A stretch of 64,000 nucleotides of DNA from Paenibacillus dendrobii. Its GTDB lineage: Bacteria; Bacillota; Bacilli; Paenibacillales; Paenibacillaceae. Below the pieces are notes generated by a model. The model was not told the DNA's origin. It searched no databases and worked only from the letters and a program-made list of their open reading frames with translations. Positions within the stretch are counted from its first letter, which is position 1. Every line of letters begins with the position of its first letter. Positions 42,569 to 51,090 of the stretch are shown one piece after another. Location of the stretch: NCBI RefSeq assembly GCF_009807035.1, contig NZ_WUBI01000003.1, positions 124,001-188,000 on the forward strand, given 5' to 3'. A program made the position numbers and the translations under genes.

Positions 42569-43450
42569 CTATTTCAGGGAACCCACCATGACACCTTTCT
42601 CAAAGTACTTTTGGAAAAATGGATACATCACGAGCAGGGGTAAGCTGGATATGACGATCGCCGAGTATTTGATCATTTCCGAGAGACGCTTCAATTCGTT
42701 CATCGCGAGCTGATCACTAATCATGCCCGGCGCGGCCTGATTTTGAATGAGGATGGACCGCAGAACGAGCTGCAGCGGATGCAGCTTGGAATCTTCCAAA
42801 TAAATCATCGCATCGAAAAACGAATTCCACTGTCCCACGAACGCATACAACGCAAGCACGAAAATAATCGGTTTGGACAACGGAAGAACAATCCGGAAAA
42901 AGATGCCCGCATCCGAAGCGCCGTCGACGTTCGCAGCCTCCTTCAGCTCTTTCGGCACGCCCTTGAAAAAGGTTCTGGACAGAATGATATTCCACACGTT
43001 CACGGCGCCTGGAATGATGACGGCCCACACGGTATTCAGCATGCCAAGCTGGCGCACCAACAGATATGTAGGAATCAGCCCGCCACCAAAAAACATCGTA
43101 ATGATAAATAGAGTCATGAAGAAGTGGCGCCCCGCAAGCCTTTGATCCGAGAGCGCATAGCCGGCGCATACCGACACCATAACCGTAACGATCGCGAAAG
43201 CGGCAGAATAGAACACGGAGTTCCCAAATCCCCGAAGCATGGCCGGGTTGGACAGAATCTTTTGATATCCCTCCAGACTCCAGTCCGAAATCCGGAAAGA
43301 CAGCCCCTTGTTGAGCAGTACGGTCGGATCCATAAATGAAGCCACCACGATGTAAACCAAAGGCACGACGACAATAAGAACAGCCAGCGTCAGGAAAATG
43401 ACATTGATGGACAGCAGAAACCGGTCGAACCTTGAATGCTTGACAGCCAT
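42569..43450 (-). CDS. ABC sugar importer permease (LplC/MalG type)
   Basis: A 293-residue permease with six membrane helices. The ATPase-docking EAA loop is EAANVDGASDAGIFFRIVLP (about 190-210), and the chain ends in FEKGVMVGSLK, the typical end of this family. It pairs with the LplB-type permease 17 bp upstream. No ATPase gene is present; a shared MsmX-type ATPase from elsewhere would power the system. Confidence 0.9.
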   Translation of the reverse strand: MAVKHSRFDRFLLSINVIFLTLAVLIVVVPLVYIVVASFMDPTVLLNKGLSFRISDWSLEGYQKILSNPAMLRGFGNSVFYSAAFAIVTVMVSVCAGYALSDQRLAGRHFFMTLFIITMFFGGGLIPTYLLVRQLGMLNTVWAVIIPGAVNVWNIILSRTFFKGVPKELKEAANVDGASDAGIFFRIVLPLSKPIIFVLALYAFVGQWNSFFDAMIYLEDSKLHPLQLVLRSILIQNQAAPGMISDQLAMNELKRLSEMIKYSAIVISSLPLLVMYPFFQKYFEKGVMVGSLK

Positions 43451-43467
43451 AGCACCTACGCTCCTTT

Positions 43468-44430
43468 CTAGTAAAGACCTTCGCCTTCATTAAGTTTCTT
43501 GACGATAAAATTCACGGTGAGCAGCAAAACGACATTGATGACCGAATTGAACAATCCCACAGCCGCAGAGTAAGCATAGTCGCCTGACTGCAAACCGACC
43601 TTGTACACATACGTGGCAATAATCTCCGAAGCGGGAAGATTCATCGAGGTCTGCATCAGGTACGCCTTTTCAAATCCGATGGACATGATACCGCCAGCCG
43701 CAAGGATGAACACGATCGCCATAATCGGCCGGATGGTCGGAAGATCGATGTTCCTGATCCGCTGCAAGAGGTTCGCCCCGTCCAGACTTGCCGCATGATG
43801 CAGCTCCGGATCCACGCCCGCAAGAGCAGCCACATAAATGATGGAGGACCAGCCGGCAGCCTGCCATATATCCGATAAGATATAGATCCATCTGAAATAT
43901 TCCGGTTCAGACATAAACATCAGCGGTTTGCCCGTGATCCCTGAAACGATCTGGTTGATCGGTCCCGTAGGAGACAGAAAGATAAACAACATGCCCACAA
44001 TCACGACCACCGATATGAAATTCGGCGCATACAGAAAGAGCTGAACGTTCTTTTTCACCGATGTTTTGCGGATTTGGTTCAACATGAGCGCTAGCAGGAT
44101 CGGGACCGGAAAGCTGAAAATCAGCCCGAAAAAGCTTAACTTAAGCGTATTCATAAAAATCACGTCGAAATTGGGTGAGTTCAAGAACTTCTCAAAATGC
44201 TTCAGCCCCACCCAATCGCTGCCCATAATCCCCTTGATCGGGCTGAAATCTTTAAAGGCAATGATGGCACCATACATCGGGACATATTTGAAAATAAGGG
44301 TCAGGATGAGTGCCGGAGCCAGCAGGATATACAGGAAATAATTTTTCTTCAGAAAATCGAGCATGCGCCCTACCGGGCTCCTCCGTTTAAGCACCGCTGC
44401 CCTTTGATCGACTTTGACCGTGTTTTCCAA
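43468..44430 (-). CDS. ABC sugar importer permease (LplB type)
   Basis: A 320-residue permease, first gene of the fructan operon. A basic N terminus (VLKRRSPVGRMLDFLKKN) leads into six helices; the EAA-type loop is LHHAASLDGANLLQRIRNID (about 215-235), and GFEKAYLMQTSMN is typical of LplB-like proteins. With the LplC-type partner it forms the channel for imported fructo-oligosaccharides. It is divergent from the LacI regulator across a 467-bp control region. Confidence 0.9.
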   Translation of the reverse strand: MENTVKVDQRAAVLKRRSPVGRMLDFLKKNYFLYILLAPALILTLIFKYVPMYGAIIAFKDFSPIKGIMGSDWVGLKHFEKFLNSPNFDVIFMNTLKLSFFGLIFSFPVPILLALMLNQIRKTSVKKNVQLFLYAPNFISVVVIVGMLFIFLSPTGPINQIVSGITGKPLMFMSEPEYFRWIYILSDIWQAAGWSSIIYVAALAGVDPELHHAASLDGANLLQRIRNIDLPTIRPIMAIVFILAAGGIMSIGFEKAYLMQTSMNLPASEIIATYVYKVGLQSGDYAYSAAVGLFNSVINVVLLLTVNFIVKKLNEGEGLY

Positions 44431-44753
44431 ACCTTAACCTCCATTCTTACAAGAAAAAAATGTACATGCAGCGTACAGAAAAGGCTTTCAAATTGCGTTG
44501 ATGTTAACCGCTGCTTTTACAATTTACCAAACGATGTAACATTCGTCAATAACTTTTGTAAATAAATATTTGTGCAATTGACAATAGTTTTTTGTTCATA
44601 ATTAAGGATGCTTGGAGTAAAATGTCATATTTCAAGTCACATTAAGTTGGAAAATGTTAGAAATCGCCGATTTTTCTTTAGGTATTTGAAAATGAGCACT
44701 AAGAAATAAGCTGGGATGTTTGCGGTATATTCAACTTTGTGTGAAAATGTAAA

Positions 44754-44771
44754 ACAAATGTGTGCATTTGT
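44754..44771. promoter_or_regulatory. Candidate operator of the LacI-family regulator
   Basis: ACAAATG-TGTG-CATTTGT is a perfect 7-4-7 inverted repeat in the 467-bp region (44431-44897) between the importer operon and the LacI gene. The same region also holds a perfect TGTAC-N7-GTACA repeat (44461-44477) next to the importer start and a weak cre-like TGTTAACCGCTGCT (44502-44515). No gene is seen in this gap. Confidence 0.5.
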
Positions 44772-44897
44772 AAAATTAACATTGCTATTTCGGCCAATCT
44801 ATTATACATTTGTCATAGAATAAATAAGACAGAAAACAACGGGGAACTACTCAAAGGAAACGGCTCGAACTAAATCGTTAGAGGTGAAATAATATAT

Positions 44898-45959
44898 ATG
44901 ATGAAAGATAAAGTTACGATTCAAGATATTGCCGATGCGCTGGGCATTTCCAGAAACACGGCTTCCAAGGCGCTGAACGGCAGCGACAATATTCCGAGCG
45001 AAACCCGGAACAAGGTCATCAAGAAAGCCATCGAACTTAAATACAAGCAATTTGCATATATGGAGACCGAAAACCTGTTAACCAAAAACCCGGGAAACAT
45101 CGCTCTGTTGACCGCCAATTTGCCAAGCACTTCCCACTTCGGTTCGCGGCTCATCAGCGGGCTTGAGAAAAGAATCAGTGCCGAAGGCTATAATCTATCC
45201 ATCCACATCGTACGCGACATCGAACGGAACTCCCTCATCTTGCCGAACAATTTTGAGATATCCAAGGTGGACGGCATTATATGTATCGAATTGTTCGACA
45301 TGGAATACAGCAAGCGGATCACAAGTCTTGGACTTCCCACTATCTTTATCGATTGCGCGGCAGACATGCTCTATCCCGACCTCGAGGCCGACCTGCTGTT
45401 GATGGAGAATGAGCACAGCACGTACTACATGACCCGCAAATTGATTCAGAGCGGCTGCAGCTCCCTTGGATTCATCGGTGATTACAACCATTGCAAGAGC
45501 TTTAATGAACGCTGGGCGGGTTTTAGCAGAGCTCTGACCGAAGCCGGGATGCAGCTTGATCTTAACCAATGCGTTCTGAATCCGGACAGCGAGTTCTTCT
45601 CCGAAGCCGATTGGATGGACGAACGTCTGGATCAGATTACGGACATGCCTTCCGCATTCGTATGCGCCAACGATTTTATCGCGGTAAACGTCATGAAATC
45701 ATTGAAGAATAAAAATATCAACATTCCGGAAGACATCGCTGTTGCAGGATTCGACGATGCGCCTGAATCGCGTATCGTCGAGCCGCACTTAACGACTGTG
45801 CATATTTACAGCGACGAGATGGGGATTACGGCAGCCAACATGTTGTTATCCCGAATCCAGGAGCCTTCGCAGCCCCACCAGATTACGCATATCCAGACCA
45901 AGCCGGTATTCCGGGATTCGACCATGACAATCGAAACATCGCATATTCACACAAGTTAG
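44898..45959 (+). CDS. LacI-family transcriptional regulator of the fructan locus
   Basis: A 353-residue regulator. The helix-turn-helix and hinge are at residues 5-60 (VTIQDIADALGISRNTASKA ... IPSETRNKVIKKA), followed by a periplasmic-binding-like sensor domain with FICANDFIAVNVMK-like and VAGFDDAPESRIVEPHLTTV blocks near the end. By position it should sense a fructose-containing sugar and control the divergent importer-GH32 operon. AGAGGTG lies 11 bases before the ATG at 44898; a second ATG follows at 44901. Confidence 0.9.
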   Translation: MMKDKVTIQDIADALGISRNTASKALNGSDNIPSETRNKVIKKAIELKYKQFAYMETENLLTKNPGNIALLTANLPSTSHFGSRLISGLEKRISAEGYNLSIHIVRDIERNSLILPNNFEISKVDGIICIELFDMEYSKRITSLGLPTIFIDCAADMLYPDLEADLLLMENEHSTYYMTRKLIQSGCSSLGFIGDYNHCKSFNERWAGFSRALTEAGMQLDLNQCVLNPDSEFFSEADWMDERLDQITDMPSAFVCANDFIAVNVMKSLKNKNINIPEDIAVAGFDDAPESRIVEPHLTTVHIYSDEMGITAANMLLSRIQEPSQPHQITHIQTKPVFRDSTMTIETSHIHTS

Positions 45960-46010
45960 TCCCTCCGGATTCGGATCGCCCGGATTCCCCTCCGTTCCAA
46001 GATCATAATA

Positions 46011-46062
46011 AAAGGCAATCTCTTGGCCCTGTCATGGACAGGACGTAGAGATTGCCTTTTTT
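46011..46062 (+). terminator. Rho-independent terminator (works in both directions)
   Basis: AAAGGCAATCTCT (46011-46023) pairs with AGAGATTGCCTTT (46047-46059), with an inner CCTGTC-AT-GGACAGG hairpin and Ts on both sides. It lies between the convergent LacI and gnd genes. Confidence 0.85.
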
Positions 46063-46091
46063 GCTCAACACTTATATGGGGTTCCTAATGC

Positions 46092-47510
46092 TTATTCGTT
46101 CGGCTCCATCCATTGAAAATGGAACGTACCTTCCTTGTCGACACGCTGGAACGTATGCGCTCCGAAATAGTCGCGCTGCGCCTGCAGCAGGTTGGCCGGC
46201 AGACGCTCTGTACGGTAACTGTCGAAATAAGCCAGGGCCGATGCAAATGCCGGAACCGGGATGCCGCGCTGCATGGCGATGGAGACGACGTTTCTCCAGG
46301 CCTCCTGATAATTGTTCACGACCCAGCCGAAATAATCGTCGAGCAGCAGGTTTTTCAGACCCGGGTTTTTGTCGTAGGCTTCCTTGATGTTTTGGAGGAA
46401 ACGGGCACGGATGATGCAGCCCCCTCTAAAGATCATCGCAATGCTGCCGAAGTCCAAATTCCAGCCGTATTCCTCGGAAGCGGACCGCAGCTGGGCGAAA
46501 CCTTGGGCATACGAAGCGATTTTGCTGGCATACAGCGCTTTGCGCACGGCTTCAACGAACTCTCTGGAGTCGCCTGCATACGGAGCGTTCTTAGGTCCGC
46601 TCAGAACCTTGCTGGCCTGCACGCGTTCTTCCTTCATCGCGGACAAAAACCGGGAAAATACCGATTCGGTTACGATGGAAAGCGGTACGCCGAGATCCAA
46701 CGAGCTTTGGCTTGTCCATTTGCCTGTTCCCTTTTGCCCTGCCGCGTCCAAAATGACATCGACCATCGGTTTGCCGGTTTCAGGATCCTTTTTGGAGAAA
46801 ATGTCTGCCGTAATCTCGATCAGATAGCTGTCCAGCTCGCCTCGGTTCCACTCCGTAAAGATGTCATGCAGCTCTTCAGCTCCAAAGTTCAGTACATCCT
46901 TCAGCAAGTGGTAAGCTTCCCCGATAAGCTGCATATCGCCGTATTCAATCCCGTTATGCACCATTTTGACGTAGTGCCCTGCTCCGCCTTCGCCAATGTA
47001 AGTCGAGCAAGGATCTCCGTTTACTTTCGCGGAAATGGCAGTCAGGATCGGTTCCACCAATTCATAAGCGTCCTTCTGTCCGCCCGGCATAATGGCTGGG
47101 CCTTTGAGCGCTCCTTCTTCGCCACCGGATACCCCGGCTCCGATAAACCGGAGTCCTTTAGCCTGAAGCTCCTTGTATCTGCGCTCGGTGTCCGGGAAAT
47201 AGGCGTTGCCGCCATCAATCAGAATATCTCCCTCTTGCAAATAAGGCACCAATTGCTCAATTAGCGCATCGGTCGGCGCTCCCGCTTTGACCATCATCAT
47301 GATTTTGCGCGGCGACTCGAGAGATTGTACGAATTCCTCGATACTGAACGTGCCAACGACGTTCTTGCCTTCGGCCTCAGCCAGAAGTTCTCTCGTTTTT
47401 TCCGGCGAACGGTTATATAGTGCAACCGAGAAGCCTTTGCTTTCCATGTTTAAGGCCAGGTTTTTGCCCATGACGGCAAGTCCGGCCACTCCAATTTGTT
47501 GTTTGCTCAT
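46092..47510 (-). CDS. gndA: 6-phosphogluconate dehydrogenase, decarboxylating
   Basis: A 472-residue enzyme. The N-terminal Rossmann motif GVAGLAVMGKNLALN and NRSPEKT indicate the NADP-dependent form; the substrate motifs SGGEEGALKGPAIMPGG and MVHNGIEYGDMQLI, the catalytic Lys in HYVKMVHNG and the late IIRARFLQNI are those of the homodimeric enzyme. It oxidises 6-phosphogluconate to ribulose 5-phosphate and CO2. It is the last gene of a zwf-tal-gnd unit (33-bp gap to tal). Confidence 0.95.
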   Translation of the reverse strand: MSKQQIGVAGLAVMGKNLALNMESKGFSVALYNRSPEKTRELLAEAEGKNVVGTFSIEEFVQSLESPRKIMMMVKAGAPTDALIEQLVPYLQEGDILIDGGNAYFPDTERRYKELQAKGLRFIGAGVSGGEEGALKGPAIMPGGQKDAYELVEPILTAISAKVNGDPCSTYIGEGGAGHYVKMVHNGIEYGDMQLIGEAYHLLKDVLNFGAEELHDIFTEWNRGELDSYLIEITADIFSKKDPETGKPMVDVILDAAGQKGTGKWTSQSSLDLGVPLSIVTESVFSRFLSAMKEERVQASKVLSGPKNAPYAGDSREFVEAVRKALYASKIASYAQGFAQLRSASEEYGWNLDFGSIAMIFRGGCIIRARFLQNIKEAYDKNPGLKNLLLDDYFGWVVNNYQEAWRNVVSIAMQRGIPVPAFASALAYFDSYRTERLPANLLQAQRDYFGAHTFQRVDKEGTFHFQWMEPNE

Positions 47511-47543
47511 CGTTTCTCTTCTCCTCCTAAGTCCCTTTACCGA

Positions 47544-48209
47544 TTACTGAACGCTGTTTTTCCAGTCGGCTGCGAATTTGGCCAGTCCCTGTTCGGTCAG
47601 CGGATGCTTCGCGATTTGTTCAATGACGGCAAACGGAACCGTGGCGATATGGGCGCCTGCCATCGCGACACGCGTCACATGATCCGGATGGCGGACCGAT
47701 GCGGCGATAATTTGCGCGTCCAGTTGATGTGTGCGGAACAGCTGCGCGATTTTGTCCACCAGAAGTACTCCGTCCTCCGAAATATCATCCAACCGGCCCA
47801 GAAAAGGTGATACGTACGTTGCGCCGGCTCGGGCCGCAAGAAGTGCCTGGTTGACGGTAAAGATCAACGTTACATTGGTTTTGACGCCTTTGGCGGACAG
47901 ATAACGGCAAGCTTCCAGACCCGCAAGGGTCATCGGCAGTTTGATCGTAATGTTAGGATCATGATTGTTGATTTTGATCAGTTCATTGGCCTGCGCAATC
48001 ATCTCTTCCGCGGTTTCCGCATCCGGCGTCACTTCAGCCGATACCGATTCGACTTCCGGGACTGCCTGCAAAATTTCAGCAATGCGATCCTCGAATTTGA
48101 CGCCTTCCTTCGCGACTAGAGAAGGGTTCGTTGTCACCCCGGACAAAACGCCGATTTTATAGGCAGATTGAATATCCTTTAGATTGGCTGTATCAATAAA
48201 AAATTTCAT
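47544..48209 (-). CDS. tal: Transaldolase / fructose-6-phosphate aldolase family
   Basis: A 221-residue TIM-barrel enzyme of the short transaldolase group. Visible marks are MKFFIDTANLKDIQ, GVTTNPSLVAKEG, the Schiff-base lysine region TIKLPMTLAGLEAC, then VTLIFTVNQALLAARAGATYVSPFLGRLDD. These small enzymes exchange dihydroxyacetone units between sugar phosphates. Its place between zwf and gnd says it acts in the pentose phosphate pathway as transaldolase. Confidence 0.93.
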   Translation of the reverse strand: MKFFIDTANLKDIQSAYKIGVLSGVTTNPSLVAKEGVKFEDRIAEILQAVPEVESVSAEVTPDAETAEEMIAQANELIKINNHDPNITIKLPMTLAGLEACRYLSAKGVKTNVTLIFTVNQALLAARAGATYVSPFLGRLDDISEDGVLLVDKIAQLFRTHQLDAQIIAASVRHPDHVTRVAMAGAHIATVPFAVIEQIAKHPLTEQGLAKFAADWKNSVQ

Positions 48210-48272
48210 TACAAAACCCTCCCGTAAGTTTAAGTTCCAATTCCGGTCTACCTTAGATGAGATGACTTGATC

Positions 48273-49826
48273 TCAGACTGAACTGACAGACACGGGTTCG
48301 ATTGCTTGAAGTTTCCCTTGATCCGCTGGCCGCACCTCTGCAGAAACAGCAGGTTCGGAAGGTTCGTCGAACCACCAATGGAATCCGTCTTCAGCAAGCA
48401 GCGCATCGGCGGCTGCCGGACCGTGAGAACCCGCTTCATACGGATACAGCGGCACCTCGTTCGCCGCAAAAGCTTCAAGGATCGGCTGAACCCACTGCCA
48501 GGACAGCTCGACTTCGTCCCAGTGAACGAAGAAAGTGGAGTCGCCATGAAGCGCATCTTGAATCAGCGTTTCGTAGGCTTCCGGCGCTTCTTCCCGGTCC
48601 GGGTACATATCGATATGAACCGGTTTGAACTTCTCTTTGTGATGCGGGTCTCTCGTATTCAACTGAAGCGTAATGCCTTCATTCGGACCAATCTCAATAA
48701 CAAGCATATTCGGGACGGTCGTCTTATCCGGATGCAGGGAAGAACTCAGCGGTTCTTTGAACTCGATGACGATCCGTGTTTGTTTGGACCGCATGCGTTT
48801 GCCCGTCCGGATATAAAATGGCACGCCCCGCCAGTGATAATTATCGATGTGCAGCTTGGCGGCGATAAACGTATCGTTCATGGACTCGGATGAAATGCCG
48901 GGTTCGGTGGTGTAGCCTTGAACCGGTTTGCCATTAATGTTCCCGGCTGCGTATTGCCCCCGAATGATACGGCTGTGTACATCCTGTCTTTGAAGGGGAT
49001 CCAGCGCCTCGAGAACTTTTCTCTTCTTGAGCCTTACATCCTCCGCCGAGGCAACATTATGAGGTGAATGAATGGTCAGCATCATGAGCAGTTGGAGCAT
49101 ATGGTTCTGGAACATATCCCGAACGGCTCCGGCCTGATCATAATAACCGGCACGCTCTTCCACGCCCACGGTTTCGTCTGCGGTAATCTGGACGTTAGCG
49201 ATATATCGGTTCGTCCACAGCGCCTGAATGACGGGGTTCGCTTCCTTAAGCGCCTCCAGCTGTTGTACCATCGGCTTGCCGAGATAATGGTCGATCCGGT
49301 AAATTTCCTCTTCGGTAAAGGCATGGCTGAGCTGGCTGTTCAGTTCACGCGCGGAAGCGAGGTCATGGCCGAATGGCTTCTCGATCACGAGTCGCTTCCA
49401 GCCCGTTACGCTGCCGAGTCCGCTGTCCTCGATTTGGGATGCAATCGTGCCGAAGAAGTTCGGGGCGACGGACAAGTAGAACAAACGGTTTGCCGTTCCT
49501 CCTGCCTCCCGCTCCCATTTCTCCACTCGTTCGTTTAACTGGACAAAGTGTGCTTGCTGGTCGATATGAAGGACGTTAAATCCGAACAAGCTGATAAAAG
49601 CTTGCAAGGTATCGTTTTCTTCGACTTCCAATCGGTAGAAATCATACAGAGACTGCTTCACATGAGCCTGAAAAGTCTCGTCCGATAGTTCCTTACGTCC
49701 GAGGCCGATCACGGAAAAAGACTCCGGCAGCTCTCCGTTCATATATAAATGATACAAGGCGGGGTATATTTTCCTTTTGGCTAAATCCCCGGTTGCTCCA
49801 AACAATACAAAAGTGACAGGATTCAT
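48273..49826 (-). CDS. zwf: Glucose-6-phosphate dehydrogenase
   Basis: A 517-residue enzyme. The NADP site FGATGDLAKRKIYPAL is at residues 8-23, and the active-site motif RIDHYLGKP (about 180) holds the conserved catalytic His region. The C-terminal G6PD domain contains IRTGKRM. It starts the oxidative pentose phosphate route and supplies NADPH. Its last 35 or so residues are a loose, low-conservation tail. First gene of the three-gene unit, divergent from a LysR gene. Confidence 0.95.
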   Translation of the reverse strand: MNPVTFVLFGATGDLAKRKIYPALYHLYMNGELPESFSVIGLGRKELSDETFQAHVKQSLYDFYRLEVEENDTLQAFISLFGFNVLHIDQQAHFVQLNERVEKWEREAGGTANRLFYLSVAPNFFGTIASQIEDSGLGSVTGWKRLVIEKPFGHDLASARELNSQLSHAFTEEEIYRIDHYLGKPMVQQLEALKEANPVIQALWTNRYIANVQITADETVGVEERAGYYDQAGAVRDMFQNHMLQLLMMLTIHSPHNVASAEDVRLKKRKVLEALDPLQRQDVHSRIIRGQYAAGNINGKPVQGYTTEPGISSESMNDTFIAAKLHIDNYHWRGVPFYIRTGKRMRSKQTRIVIEFKEPLSSSLHPDKTTVPNMLVIEIGPNEGITLQLNTRDPHHKEKFKPVHIDMYPDREEAPEAYETLIQDALHGDSTFFVHWDEVELSWQWVQPILEAFAANEVPLYPYEAGSHGPAAADALLAEDGFHWWFDEPSEPAVSAEVRPADQGKLQAIEPVSVSSV

Positions 49827-49885
49827 TGCGATTGCTCCTTCCCTTCAGAGCCTAATGACGAAAGATAATTCCGCCCGCAAAACTC

Positions 49886-49914
49886 TGGTTTCTTTTTCTT
49901 GGATTCACTATAAT
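49886..49914 (+). promoter_or_regulatory. Candidate promoter of the LysR gene
   Basis: TATAAT (49909-49914) preceded at 17 bp by a poor -35 (TGGTTT). It lies in the 139-bp gap shared with zwf; LysR proteins usually bind such divergent gaps. Confidence 0.4.
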
Positions 49915-49965
49915 ACAAATAAGTGCCATACATGTAATCAATATATTTTCGAGGAGCTATAGATC

Positions 49966-50850
49966 ATGTCTATGACTAATAATTACGAACTCTATAAAGT
50001 TTTCTATTGGGCCGCTAAAATGGGAAGTTTAACGCAGGCAGCCAAAACACTGTACCTGACCCAGCCCAGTGTCAGCCATGCCATCAAGCAGCTTGAGGAA
50101 AGGGTGGGCATCTCCCTCTTTTACCGCAATGCTAAGGGAGTATCCCTCACGCAAGAAGGAAAGATTCTTTTTTCATATATTGAACAATCTCAGATTCTCA
50201 TTACCTTGGCAGAAGAAAAAATGGTAGCGCTGAAAAATCTGGACAGCGGCGATCTGCGGATCGGCGGCAGCGATTCGTTGTTTAAGCATTATCTGCTCCC
50301 TTTTCTGGAAGACTTCCATGTTCAATATCCGGGCATTAAACTGCATCTGAAACATGGCACGACACCAGAAGTCATTTCTTACCTCAAGGAAGGGCGGATT
50401 GATCTGGGGGTGGTGCGGATGCCGATCGTGGATTCCCTGCTTGAGGTTACCGAAAGCATTCAGCTTCAGGACTGTTTCGTAGCAGGCGAGCGTTATGCGG
50501 AGCTCAAAGGACAGGTCTTGTCCATGGAGCAGCTGATGGAGTACCCGGTGATCCTGTTCTCGCGCAACAGCCGGGTACGGATGGCCATCACGGAGCTATT
50601 TGAAAAATACGGCCATGAGCTGAAGCCGGACATTGAAGTAGGCAGCGTCGACCTGCTCATCGAGTTTGCCCGGAGAGGTCTCGGCATTTCTTTCGTTACG
50701 CGCGAATTCGTATCCAAGGAACTGAAGGAAGGATCCCTGTTCGAGATTGAGCTGGATATTGAGGTTCCGCCCTCCAATGTCGGAATGATGATTATGCGCA
50801 ATATGCCAATCTCTACGGCAGCCACGAAATTTTTGGAGATGGTTCGTTAG
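49966..50850 (+). CDS. LysR-family transcriptional regulator
   Basis: A 294-residue regulator with the winged helix at residues 5-65 (YKVFYWAAKMGSLTQAAKTL and LTQPSVSHAIKQLEERVG) and a two-lobe effector domain (DLRIGGSDSLFKHYLLPFLE ... GLGISFVTREFV). Divergence from zwf suggests control of the pentose phosphate unit, but the effector is unknown; the helix-turn-helix start resembles CcpC/CitR-like members. GAGGAGCTATAGATC precedes the ATG. Confidence 0.9.
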   Translation: MSMTNNYELYKVFYWAAKMGSLTQAAKTLYLTQPSVSHAIKQLEERVGISLFYRNAKGVSLTQEGKILFSYIEQSQILITLAEEKMVALKNLDSGDLRIGGSDSLFKHYLLPFLEDFHVQYPGIKLHLKHGTTPEVISYLKEGRIDLGVVRMPIVDSLLEVTESIQLQDCFVAGERYAELKGQVLSMEQLMEYPVILFSRNSRVRMAITELFEKYGHELKPDIEVGSVDLLIEFARRGLGISFVTREFVSKELKEGSLFEIELDIEVPPSNVGMMIMRNMPISTAATKFLEMVR

Positions 50851-51008
50851 TATAATTGCCATATAAGATGAACTTCGAAAGGATTTTAGGCTTGTCATCA
50901 CTGCGCATGCGGATTATTCTTACGATGTCTGTTGCCCTCAGATTTCCTTTTATTAGATAAGGTGTGGTTAAACCATTCTATATCGCATCTAATACGCTAT
51001 ATTAAAAT

Positions 51009-51047
51009 AAAGAACAACGCTGCCCGCTCGGGACAACGTTGTTCTTT
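51009..51047. terminator. Bidirectional terminator
   Basis: AAAGAACAACG (51009-51019) pairs with CGTTGTTCTTT (51037-51047) with an inner CCCGCTCGGG helper. It lies between the convergent LysR and sigma factor genes. Confidence 0.8.
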
Positions 51048-51090
51048 GATTTTGCCTCTAATCTCTTCCTAGCAACGGAAACGCTTAAAC

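Noticed and set aside
44502..44515. A cre-like TGTTAACCGCTGCT before the importer operon
   Set aside because: It departs from the cre consensus at several positions including the first base on the other strand; kept only as a remark.
46113..47264. A 383-codon plus-strand frame inside gnd
   Set aside because: It is the antisense shadow of the well-supported gndA gene, without ribosome site.
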